Source: Aquitalea magnusonii (lineage in GTDB: Bacteria > Pseudomonadota > Gammaproteobacteria > Burkholderiales > Chromobacteriaceae). From it: a stretch of 64,000 nucleotides of DNA. Where the stretch lies: assembly GCF_003202035.1 (NCBI RefSeq), contig NZ_QJKC01000012.1, forward strand, positions 62,001-126,000, in the 5' to 3' direction. Under the pieces are notes generated by a model. That model was not told the DNA's origin, did not search any database, and was given only the letters and a program-made list of their open reading frames with translations. This document shows, in pieces, positions 19,103-26,951 of this stretch (its first letter is position 1; each line of letters begins with the position of its first letter). The translations under genes and the position numbers were made by a program.

Positions 19103-19972
19103 ATGCCGACCCAGGAAGAGCTGATTCCCTTGAGCGGCTGGCGCCGCAAGCTGTACATCATCATTTTTGAGGCAGACACCCGCAGCGGCCGGCTGTTCGA
19201 TCTGGCGCTGATTGTCAGCATCATCCTGTCGCTGCTCACCGTGATCCTGGAGAGTGTGGCCAGCATCCGCCAGCAATGGGGCCCGCAATTAAAGATTCTG
19301 GACTGGCTGTTCACCATTCTGTTCACGCTGGAATACCTGCTGCGTCTGGCCTGCGTCCACAAACCGCTACGCTACGCCCGCAGCTTTTTCGGCGTGGTCG
19401 ACCTGTTGTCCATCCTGCCGCTCTACCTGGGCCTGTTCATTCCGGAAAGCCGCTTCCTGGCCGATATCCGCGTGCTGCGGCTGCTGCGCATGTTCCGCAT
19501 TCTCAAGCTCACCCGCTACATGGGCGAGGCACGCGAGCTGAAACGGGCCATGCTGGCCAGCCGGCGCAAGATCATCGTGTTTCTCGGCACCGTGGTACTG
19601 CTGGTCATCATCCTGGGGACGCTGATGTATGTCATCGAAGGCGAAGCCAATGGCTTCACCAGCATTCCGGTCGGCATTTACTGGGCCATTGTCACCCTCA
19701 CCACCGTCGGCTTTGGCGACATCACCCCCAAGACACCATTGGGCCAGGCATTGGCCAGCCTGGTGATGATTACCGGCTATGGCATCATCGCCGTGCCCAC
19801 CGGCATCGTGACGGCAGAAATCGCCCGCGGCGCATCGGCCACCCCAACCGACAAGCAGTCGGCCACCCGCCTCTGCCCCCATTGCTTCAGCGAGGGGCAT
19901 GATTGGGATGCGCGCTTTTGCAAGCATTGCGGCGGCACACTGCCCAGACCAGCCAGGGGCGAGGTCAGCTAA
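19103..19972 (+). CDS. Voltage-gated potassium channel-like protein with C-terminal zinc ribbon
   Basis: A 289-residue ion-transport protein with six membrane segments. A voltage-sensor-like S4 is visible in RVLRLLRMFRILKLTRY, and the pore has the K+ selectivity filter TTVGFGD. After the last helix a soluble tail carries CPHC...FCKHC, a four-cysteine zinc-ribbon pattern (CxxC, 13 residues, CxxC). The protein probably forms a K+-selective tetramer in the inner membrane; the tail may be structural or regulatory. Convergent with the glycerate kinase gene. Confidence 0.88.
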   Translation: MPTQEELIPLSGWRRKLYIIIFEADTRSGRLFDLALIVSIILSLLTVILESVASIRQQWGPQLKILDWLFTILFTLEYLLRLACVHKPLRYARSFFGVVDLLSILPLYLGLFIPESRFLADIRVLRLLRMFRILKLTRYMGEARELKRAMLASRRKIIVFLGTVVLLVIILGTLMYVIEGEANGFTSIPVGIYWAIVTLTTVGFGDITPKTPLGQALASLVMITGYGIIAVPTGIVTAEIARGASATPTDKQSATRLCPHCFSEGHDWDARFCKHCGGTLPRPARGEVS

Positions 19973-19986
19973 CGTACTGCTAAAGG

Positions 19987-21117
19987 CTAGGCGGCGGCCC
20001 GGGCGGCCAGAATGGTGCGCGCCACTTGTTCGGCCAGTTGGGCCAGCCGTTGCGGAGCTTCCTGCATCGCGCTATCCAGCGACATCGGCCGGTTGCACAG
20101 GGAATAACAGCCGTCAAAACTGCCAGCCAGCGCCCCTTGCTCGTCGGCGATGACCGCACCGGACAGCAGGCTGACCGGCACACCGGCCGCGCGTGCCAGC
20201 GCAGCCACACAGGCCGGAGCCTTGCCCGCCAGTGTCTGGCTGTCGCTGCGCCCTTCCCCGCTGAACACCCAGTCGACCCTCTGCAGGGCTGCCGCCAGGC
20301 CAAGATGGCGCGCCACGGCCTGCGCCCCCGATTGCATGCGCCCACCCAGCAACAGCATGGCATAGCCCAGCCCACCGGCAGCACCACTGCCGGGCAGGTG
20401 CCGGGTATCTCGCTGCAAGCGGGCATCCAGCAGCTGCGCGAAATGGGTGATCTCGCCATCGATGCGGGCGATATCCGCCGCAGCCACGCCTTTTTGCGGG
20501 CCGAAGACTGCGGTTGCCCCACGAGGCCCACTCAGCGGATTATCCACATCCGACCAGATTTCCAGCTCGACATCGGCAAAAGCCTGCAGCAAGCCATCGG
20601 CGTCCAGCGTGAACAACTGCGACAAATCCTGCAGTGCGCCGTCCAACCGTTGCCCCCGGGCATTGAGTAACTGCAGACCAAGCGCCGCCAGACACGCCGC
20701 CCCACCATCATTAGTACTGGAGCCGCCCAAGGCTACTGCGATACGCCGCTGCCCCGACTGCAACAAGGCTGCCAGCATCTGGCCAACACCACGGCTGCTA
20801 CGTTGCGCCACCGGGCTGTCTCCCGCTTCGGGCAAGCCGATGATGCGCGCCACCTCCAGCACTGCGGTTCCGTCCGGCAACAGCAAGCATGGAGCCATGA
20901 TGGTGTCACCCGTGGCATTGCACACCGGAAACTGCAGCCACTGGCCGCCAACAGCGGCATACAGGGCATCCTGCGTCCCTTCGCCGCCATCGGCCATTGG
21001 ACGAAGCAGGCACTCCGCCTGCGGGTCGGCGCGTTCAATGCCACGCTGCATCGCCTCTGCCACCGCAGCGGCCTCCAGCGAGCCTTTATAGGAATCCGGT
21101 GCAAGCAGCCAACGCAT
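19987..21117 (-). CDS. glxK: Glycerate kinase
   Basis: A 376-residue GlxK/GarK-family glycerate 2-kinase. The N terminus MRWLLAPDSYKGSL is diagnostic, and the family stretches RPMADGGEGTQDALY and ALGGSSTNDGGAACLAALG are present. It phosphorylates D-glycerate with ATP to 2-phosphoglycerate, ending glyoxylate and sugar-acid degradation routes. Full length. Single gene; its neighbours are not of the same pathway. Confidence 0.95.
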   Translation of the reverse strand: MRWLLAPDSYKGSLEAAAVAEAMQRGIERADPQAECLLRPMADGGEGTQDALYAAVGGQWLQFPVCNATGDTIMAPCLLLPDGTAVLEVARIIGLPEAGDSPVAQRSSRGVGQMLAALLQSGQRRIAVALGGSSTNDGGAACLAALGLQLLNARGQRLDGALQDLSQLFTLDADGLLQAFADVELEIWSDVDNPLSGPRGATAVFGPQKGVAAADIARIDGEITHFAQLLDARLQRDTRHLPGSGAAGGLGYAMLLLGGRMQSGAQAVARHLGLAAALQRVDWVFSGEGRSDSQTLAGKAPACVAALARAAGVPVSLLSGAVIADEQGALAGSFDGCYSLCNRPMSLDSAMQEAPQRLAQLAEQVARTILAARAAA

Positions 21118-21156
21118 GGGTCATCCTCCAGCGGAAAATGGACAACATAAATGCAA

Positions 21157-21186
21157 AACCCCTCCTTGCCAAGGCAAGAAGGGGTT
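21157..21186 (-). terminator. proQ-family gene terminator
   Basis: Arms aacccctccttgcc (21157-21170) and ggcaagaaggggtt (21173-21186) pair with a central mismatch; a T-rich tract follows in the leftward direction. Confidence 0.65.
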
Positions 21187-21208
21187 GGTAACGGGGGCGA
21201 ATGAACGC

Positions 21209-21628
21209 TTATTCTGCCGACTGGCCTTCTGGCGCCACCGGCGTCGCACTGGCTTCTGGTGCAGTAGCGGCTTCAACTGCCGGTTTGGGTGCCGACATCA
21301 GCTGGGCAGCCTTTTTCTCTTCAGCAGTCACTTCGCCGCTCGGTTTGCCGGCCAGGTCGAAACGCTTGCCGCCACGCGCCAGCGACTTGACATAGCGCGG
21401 CTTACGGCAGTGATTGGCCACCACACGGGAAATCAGCGTGGCATCGAATTGCGGCAAGGCAGCAATCAGGCTCTCATGGATGCCCAGAGCCAGCGGACGG
21501 AACTGACGAAACACTTCGAACTTGCTGTAAACATGTTCCGCAATCATTTCTGTCTGTTTTTTCTTCGACAGACTCTGCACTGCGGATTTGAGAGCAGCAC
21601 CCAGTGCCGTTTCGGTATTTGGCTTCAT
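21209..21628 (-). CDS. ProQ/FinO-domain RNA chaperone
   Basis: A 139-residue protein. Residues about 25-105 form a ProQ/FinO domain (RPLALGIHESLIAALP, LISRVVANHCRKPRYVKSLA, GGKRFDLAGKPSGEVTAEEK), the minimal form typical of Neisseriales. The tail is Ala/Pro/Glu-rich. Members bind structured small RNAs and mRNA 3' ends. Its presence fits an organism with small-RNA regulation, such as the candidate sRNA at 48.5 kb. It is not the larger enterobacterial ProQ, so the symbol is withheld. Confidence 0.92.
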   Translation of the reverse strand: MKPNTETALGAALKSAVQSLSKKKQTEMIAEHVYSKFEVFRQFRPLALGIHESLIAALPQFDATLISRVVANHCRKPRYVKSLARGGKRFDLAGKPSGEVTAEEKKAAQLMSAPKPAVEAATAPEASATPVAPEGQSAE

Positions 21629-21840
21629 GAACTTCTATCTAGATCCAGTGATGCTTTTCAATGACAGGCAAGCCTGCCAGACGGGGTGACGGTATACAAC
21701 CCGTCGCTAGCACAGCCTGTCATCATCTCCATGACGCTGCTGCGCCCTGTATGGTAATGCAGCTTGCAAGCGCGTGCCAGCAAAAGCCGGCATCGACCAA
21801 CTGGTCTGCTAGCCATGTGGCTCGAACAGTGTAACGGTGT

Positions 21841-21925
21841 TGGTGCGCCCAGCCGGGGTCGAACCGGCACAACCGAAGTCGAGGGATTTTAAGTCCCTTG
21901 CGTCTACCAATTTCGCCATGGGCGC
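21841..21925 (-). tRNA. tRNA-Leu (TAA anticodon)
   Basis: An 85-nt class II tRNA with encoded CCA. The acceptor GCGCCCA pairs with TGGGCGC, the anticodon loop is CTTAAAA, and a long variable arm is present. In many proteobacteria this tRNA follows tRNA-Gly and tRNA-Cys; here those lie 11 kb away in the same orientation. Confidence 0.97.
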
Positions 21926-22134
21926 ACCGAGTGGCGGATTATGCCAGCACTCTGCCGCAGAGTCACCCTTTGCACGCGCAATTTCCCTTATCCAGCAGCA
22001 CAAGCCGTGCATGACTTGCTGCTATTGGCCGCTTTGCGCGAAGATGGCTCTCTTAATACAGCGCAGCAACCCTGTTCTTAGGACGGGTCGCTGCCCACTA
22101 CCTATCCTGATCGCTACCAAGGAATTGCCGTCTC

Positions 22135-23331
22135 ATGTTCGAACATGTCGAAGCCTATCCCGGCGACCCCATCCTGACCCTGGTGGAAACCTTTCATGCC
22201 GACACCCGCAGCCAGAAAGTAAACCTGGGCATCGGCCTGTACTATGACGAAGAGGGACGCATCCCTCTGCTCGACTCCGTGCAACAAGCGGAAGCAGCCC
22301 GTGCAGCATCTCCCGCACCGCGTCCTTACCTGCCGATGGAAGGCGCCGCCAACTATCGCAGCGCCGTGCAAAAACTGTTGTTTGGTGCGACACACCCGGC
22401 ACTACAGCAACAACGCATCGCCACCATTCAGACCATCGGTGGCTCCGGAGCGCTGAAAGTGGGCGCGGATTTCATCAAGCGCTATTTCCCGCACAGTGAA
22501 GCCTGGATCAGCAAGCCCAGCTGGGATAATCACCGCGCCATCTTTGAAGGTGCCGGGATCAAGGTGCATGACTATCCTTACTACGATGCACACAGCGGTG
22601 GCCTCTTGTTCGATGACATGCTGGCCACACTCAAGCAATTGCCCGCGCAAAGCGTGGTCTTGCTCCACCCCTGCTGCCACAACCCCACCGGGGTTGACCT
22701 GAGCCAGGCGCAATGGGATGCGCTGATTCCCGTGCTGAAAAACGGCAATTTGCTGCCTTTCCTCGACATTGCCTACCAAGGCTTTGGCCAGGGGCTGGAT
22801 GAAGACGCCTACGCCATCCGCGCACTGGCCGATGCGGGAATCAGCTTCTTTGTCAGCAACTCCTTTTCCAAAAACCTTTCCTTCTATGGCGAACGCTGCG
22901 GCGGACTGTCCATCGTCTGCCAAAGCCAGGAAGAAGCAGAGCGCGTACTGGGACAGATGAAAGCCACCGTACGCCGCAACTACTCCAGCCCCCCCACCCA
23001 TGGCGGTCAGATTACCGCCGCCGTGATGAACGATCCGGCTTTGTTTGCCCTATGGCAAACCGAAGTGGCACAGATGCGGGTACGCATCAAGGCCATGCGC
23101 CAGCAATTGTTCGCCGTACTCAGCGCCCGCCTGCCTGGCCGCGACTTCAGCTACTTCACCACCCAGCAAGGCATGTTCAGCTACACCGGCCTCAGCCCGG
23201 AACAGGTAGACCGCCTGCGTGAAGAGTTTGCCGTCTATCTGGTGCGCTCAGGCCGCATGTGCGTAGCCGGCTTGAACAGCCGCAATGTGGACTATGTCGC
23301 CCAGGCCATGGCCAGCGTGCTGGAAGGCTGA
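22135..23331 (+). CDS. tyrB: Aromatic amino acid aminotransferase
   Basis: A 398-residue class I PLP aminotransferase of the AspC/TyrB type. Markers are [20 protein letters not shown] at the start, [30 protein letters not shown], and the PLP-binding Lys246 in [16 protein letters not shown]. It probably transaminates phenylalanine, tyrosine and aspartate; TyrB versus AspC specificity cannot be fixed from sequence alone. An AAGGA site precedes the start. A strong terminator follows. Confidence 0.92.
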   Translation: MFEHVEAYPGDPILTLVETFHADTRSQKVNLGIGLYYDEEGRIPLLDSVQQAEAARAASPAPRPYLPMEGAANYRSAVQKLLFGATHPALQQQRIATIQTIGGSGALKVGADFIKRYFPHSEAWISKPSWDNHRAIFEGAGIKVHDYPYYDAHSGGLLFDDMLATLKQLPAQSVVLLHPCCHNPTGVDLSQAQWDALIPVLKNGNLLPFLDIAYQGFGQGLDEDAYAIRALADAGISFFVSNSFSKNLSFYGERCGGLSIVCQSQEEAERVLGQMKATVRRNYSSPPTHGGQITAAVMNDPALFALWQTEVAQMRVRIKAMRQQLFAVLSARLPGRDFSYFTTQQGMFSYTGLSPEQVDRLREEFAVYLVRSGRMCVAGLNSRNVDYVAQAMASVLEG

Positions 23332-23350
23332 GGCCATCCCCACCCCGCCC

Positions 23351-23386
23351 AGCAAAAAGCCCGTCATCACTGACGGGCTTTTTGCT
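23351..23386. terminator. Terminator between tyrB and ndpA
   Basis: Perfect 16-bp arms (23351-23366 and 23371-23386) with a 4-base loop, A-rich and T-rich at the ends. Works for the convergent genes on both strands. Confidence 0.9.
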
Positions 23387-23397
23387 CACAACAACAA

Positions 23398-24405
23398 TCA
23401 GTCGCGCTTGTGCAGCTTCAAGGTCAGGCTTAACTCTCCCTCACCGTCATTCACCGACTGGATATTTTTCAAGGTAATGCCTGTCGGCAACAGCACACTG
23501 ATGCCATGACCGATACCATATTTGGATAGCGATTTTTCCAGACGCTTGGCCATGTTTTGCGCCGGCAGCCGCGCCTCCTCATCCAGGGCAAAGCCATATG
23601 CCTCGGCCGCGCTGTCAAATGCCTGGCTTACCTGCTCCTTGCCGACGAATTTTTCGGCGATGGAACTGACCTGACCGGTCGACATCTCCTCTTCCGCACC
23701 GCACACCGCCAGAAACTCATCCTTGAAGCGGGCCTGCTCGAGCGGGTCGGCAATCTCCTCGGATAGCTGTTCGACCACGCTGGCCACCATGCGGCTGCTG
23801 CTTTGCGCATCCGGCACCCGCATCGCCTTGAGAAAATCATCCAGCCAGAACTTTGCTTGCTGACCACCACGATCCACGGCATAGACCAGCGGACTGTTTT
23901 CCAGGATCAAGGCCCCCTTATCAATCAGACGCGGGTTGATGCCAGAGGCATGGCGAATGTCAAATACCTCACCGGCCTCGATCACCGACAGAAAGTCATC
24001 CCGCACTTCCGACTTGAATACCCCCAGGGCACGCAACTGCCGCTCACCATCAGACAAACCGGCAAACAAAATGACAAACAAATCGCCAGCACTGATATTC
24101 GGATGCTGTGAACGAGCATACAAATGCTTGGCAATACGCTGGGAAACCGTGAGGAAGTCCAGCTCATCCCTGAAAAACTGCCGCGTGTAGTGATAGATCT
24201 CATTCAGATTGAGATCCGACTCATGAAAGAACTGGTGCTTCTTCTTGTCGGAAACCACACCCCGCAAGTAGCCACTCAAGATGAGCGAGGAAACACCATC
24301 ATCCACATCACAAGCCCGCTCGGACAGCTGCAAGCCCTCTCCCCTAGCCTGATTGCCTACCCGATGCACCACCAGGCGTTCAACACGCGATTCACCAATC
24401 AACAT
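23398..24405 (-). CDS. ndpA: Nucleoid-associated protein, YejK/NdpA family
   Basis: A 335-residue member of the 37-kDa nucleoid-associated family (PF04245). The start MLIGESRVERLVVHRVGN was chosen; it lies 8 bases after GAGG and matches the family's opening, where the first residues precede a conserved H-x-V-G-N. The protein is soluble, acidic and helical in the middle. It is thought to associate with the nucleoid; the exact role is unclear. It is the last high-GC gene before the AT-rich fimbrial island. Confidence 0.85.
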   Translation of the reverse strand: MLIGESRVERLVVHRVGNQARGEGLQLSERACDVDDGVSSLILSGYLRGVVSDKKKHQFFHESDLNLNEIYHYTRQFFRDELDFLTVSQRIAKHLYARSQHPNISAGDLFVILFAGLSDGERQLRALGVFKSEVRDDFLSVIEAGEVFDIRHASGINPRLIDKGALILENSPLVYAVDRGGQQAKFWLDDFLKAMRVPDAQSSSRMVASVVEQLSEEIADPLEQARFKDEFLAVCGAEEEMSTGQVSSIAEKFVGKEQVSQAFDSAAEAYGFALDEEARLPAQNMAKRLEKSLSKYGIGHGISVLLPTGITLKNIQSVNDGEGELSLTLKLHKRD

Positions 24406-24825
24406 AAGCTGCCTCAGCTCAAAGCAAAGCAGGATTATTGCCCCCGCCCCGCCGCTTGACAATCGAAATGCGTGGCAGCGCAAATGCTATGCAATCGAAA
24501 TACATTACATGACATGGACAATTCGATAAAAAAGAAATAGTCAATACACATCAAGCAAGACGAATGCAGTAATCAAGGCAAATTACCAACATGTGGCCAG
24601 CACTTAACTTCTGAGCAAAATTTAATCATTTAAAATAATGACGTTTTTTTAAATTTTCCCACATAAAACAAGCCAAATCAGCTGGATATAGGAAATTTCC
24701 TAGATTCAAAAATGATGCGTCTTAGATGAAAAAACTGTCTCCCAGTCGATACTAGCCTGAGTCAAACGCACGCAACGCGTCAGCGTATTTGAATCCTCCT
24801 CATCCGACACGAAGGAACAGACATC
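24406..24825. other. AT-rich fimbrial promoter region
   Basis: About 420 bases without a gene, marking a drop in GC content and the left edge of the fimbrial island. It holds the 14-bp palindrome at 24689-24702 and the AAGGA ribosome site of the first pilin. No invertible-switch inverted repeats were seen. A weak -10-like GATACT lies at 24748-24753. Confidence 0.5.
24689..24702. promoter_or_regulatory. BvgA/FimZ-type inverted heptad operator (candidate)
   Basis: TAGGAAATTTCCTA is a perfect palindrome made of two inverted TTTCCTA heptads. These equal the (A/T)TTC(C/T)TA consensus bound by BvgA, a NarL-type response regulator that drives fimbrial genes in Bordetella. It lies about 125 bases before the first pilin start codon, an activator-like position. 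No regulator gene is in the window. Confidence 0.45.
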
Positions 24826-25368
24826 ATGAAAAAATTGCTCACCACCGCTTCTACCGCTCTTCTGCTGGCTGGCCTTGCTGCACAGGCACAAGCTGCAGAC
24901 GGCACCATTACCTTCAATGGTAATGTGACCGCCCAATCTTGCACCCCGACCGTTGCCGGCGGCACAGCTAACGGCACGGTGACCCTGCCGACCGTCTCGG
25001 CCAAATCGCTGGCTAGCGCCGGTGTTACCGCAGGTACAACTCAGTTCTCTATCGCACTATCAGGTTGCTCAGCAGCAGCCACCCAAGCAGCCACCTGGTT
25101 TGAAGCTGGATCTAACGTTGATCCCGCATCGGGCCGTCTGATTAACACCGGCACCGCCACCAAAGTGGATGTAGCACTGTACAACAGTACCGGCACCACG
25201 CCGATTGCTGTTGGCCAAGGTAATGGCTCCTTGGGCAGCAGCGGTACTGCCGTACCGATTACCAATAATGCCGCCACCATGAACTTCAATGCCCGCTACT
25301 ACGCCACTGGCGCAGCCACGGCCGGCTCAGTTGTCGCCTCGGTTAACTACACCATTCAATATCAGTAA
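24826..25368 (+). CDS. Major fimbrial subunit, type 1 (FimA-like) 1
   Basis: A 180-residue pilin with a 23-residue signal peptide ending AQA. Two cysteines (QSCTP and LSGCSA) form the expected pilin disulfide, and it has the C-terminal beta-zipper AGSVVASVNYTIQYQ with the penultimate tyrosine. The pattern GTITFNGNVTAQSC at the mature start is typical of FimA-type subunits polymerised by donor-strand exchange. It is first in the cluster and separated from its paralogue by a hairpin, so it is probably the most abundant subunit. Confidence 0.92.
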   Translation: MKKLLTTASTALLLAGLAAQAQAADGTITFNGNVTAQSCTPTVAGGTANGTVTLPTVSAKSLASAGVTAGTTQFSIALSGCSAAATQAATWFEAGSNVDPASGRLINTGTATKVDVALYNSTGTTPIAVGQGNGSLGSSGTAVPITNNAATMNFNARYYATGAATAGSVVASVNYTIQYQ

Positions 25369-25420
25369 GCAAAGCGCTGCATGCTGCAGCGTCATGGCAT
25401 AGCTGCATAGCCAATCCCCA

Positions 25421-25445
25421 AGGAGGAGTCATATTGGCTCCTCCT
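25421..25445 (+). terminator. Hairpin between the two pilin genes
   Basis: Arms aggaggag (25421-25428) and ctcctcct (25438-25445). No long T-run follows, so this may be a partial terminator or mRNA-stabilising hairpin that sets a higher level of the first pilin than of the later genes. Confidence 0.45.
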
Positions 25446-25536
25446 CGTACTATATATCCGCGAATTTAACCATTCGCCACTTTCAGACTATAAAAAAAGC
25501 ACGCACTAGCGGTCTGTCTACCTGAGGAAGCTTGCA

Positions 25537-26076
25537 ATGCAAAAGGTCCTTATAAGCGTTTCAACCATATCATTACTAGCTGCATTAGCTTCGACAGCCC
25601 AAGCCGCCGATGGACTCATCAGTTTCAATGGTGATATTTCATCAGAGACCTGCACGATCAGTGCAGCCAATGGTACCAATGATGGCACGGTGACACTGCC
25701 AATTGTTTCGGCGACTGCGTTAGCCAGTCCTGCAGCAACAGCTGGAGCCACACAATTTGCCATTACCCTCAGCAGCTGCCCACAACCATTCAAGAAAGCT
25801 GCAGCCTGGTTTGAAGCTGGTAGTAATGTTGATTCCACTACCGGAAGACTGATTAATACTGGCACCGCAAGCAATGTAGATGTTGCCTTGTACAACATAA
25901 ACTCTAATTCACCAATCAATATTGGCCAGGGTAGTGGCTTTGGTGCTAGCGGTGCCTCCTTCGATATTATCAACGATGGCGCCATACTGAATTATCGTGC
26001 CAGTTACTATGCCAAAGCTGCGGTCACTGCAGGCACCGTTATTGCAAGCGTCAATTACACTGTGCAATACGAGTAG
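25537..26076 (+). CDS. Fimbrial subunit, type 1 (FimA-like) 2
   Basis: A 179-residue paralogue of the preceding pilin. It shares the signal (LAALASTAQAADG), the ISFNGDISSETCTISAANG start, KAAAWFEAGSNVD, the second cysteine and the C-terminal AGTVIASVNYTVQYE. GAGGAAGC gives a good ribosome site. Codon use is more AT-rich than in the first copy. It may be an alternative or minor subunit of the same fibre. Confidence 0.92.
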   Translation: MQKVLISVSTISLLAALASTAQAADGLISFNGDISSETCTISAANGTNDGTVTLPIVSATALASPAATAGATQFAITLSSCPQPFKKAAAWFEAGSNVDSTTGRLINTGTASNVDVALYNINSNSPINIGQGSGFGASGASFDIINDGAILNYRASYYAKAAVTAGTVIASVNYTVQYE

Positions 26077-26171
26077 ATATTAAGCAACTCCTTTTCACAG
26101 AAGCAAAGCAGCAGAGGGTGATGAATTTACATCACCCTCTTGCCATCACTAATAAAGTATCTGGGGAAAAC

Positions 26172-26906
26172 ATGATAAAAAACTTCATTACAGCAGTAGG
26201 CACTTTTTCCATGGGCAGCCTGTTTAATCTGGCACAGGCCGACGTATCCATTAATGCAACACGCATCATCTACCCCGCCAGCAAAAAAGAAATCACCTTT
26301 ACCGTAAATAATGCGGGAAAAAAATCATCACTGATCCAGGCATGGCTTGATGAAGGAAATAGCAAAGACACGCCGGACAACACTAGCGCACCCTTTGTTT
26401 TAACCCCACCCATATCCATATTGCAGGCCGAAAAAGGGCAGAATATTCGCGTACGCTATACCGGAGAAATAGCACTTCCCACCGACAAGGAAAGCCTGTT
26501 CTGGATAAATGTACTCGAAGTACCACAAAATACCGACGATCCTAACCAATTGCGCATCGGCATCAGAAGTCGGATCAAATTTTTCTTTCGCCCTGAAAAG
26601 TTAGCACTATCTCCAGAAAATGCACCAGAAAAATTAAGCTGGAAACTGATTAGCAAAAATTCCAAATGGTATGTGCTTATTCACAATGGTACCCCGTACT
26701 ATATCACTTTCAATCAAATACATATCAATACAGAAAAAACCAAGGGCAGTGTGGATTTATCACCGCAAAAATCAATGATTTCACCTAATGGCGATATGGA
26801 ATACGAAATAACCGCCAAGAGTGATGAAATCAAGCCCGGCATAAATTTCAGCGTTATTAATGATTATGGTGGCAGCTCTAGCTATACAGCAAAGCTTGCC
26901 GAATAA
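26172..26906 (+). CDS. Periplasmic pilus chaperone, PapD/FimC family
   Basis: A 244-residue protein with a signal peptide (MIKNFITAVGTFSMGS...AQA). Two Ig-like domains follow, with the family arginine in NATRIIYPA and the second cleft residue and signature in GIRSRIKFFFRP; LFWINVLEVP is also typical. The chaperone donates a strand to pilins and delivers them to the usher. The start at 26172 follows GGGGA; the GTG/ATG at 26118-26121 would add a non-signal extension. Confidence 0.93.
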   Translation: MIKNFITAVGTFSMGSLFNLAQADVSINATRIIYPASKKEITFTVNNAGKKSSLIQAWLDEGNSKDTPDNTSAPFVLTPPISILQAEKGQNIRVRYTGEIALPTDKESLFWINVLEVPQNTDDPNQLRIGIRSRIKFFFRPEKLALSPENAPEKLSWKLISKNSKWYVLIHNGTPYYITFNQIHINTEKTKGSVDLSPQKSMISPNGDMEYEITAKSDEIKPGINFSVINDYGGSSSYTAKLAE

Positions 26907-26951
26907 ACCACTTGAAGGTTGCCACCGTAGTGGCACAACAAGGTTTATACA

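Noticed and set aside
24406..24825. Invertible fimS-like phase switch
   Set aside because: No pair of inverted repeats bounding a promoter segment and no recombinase gene.
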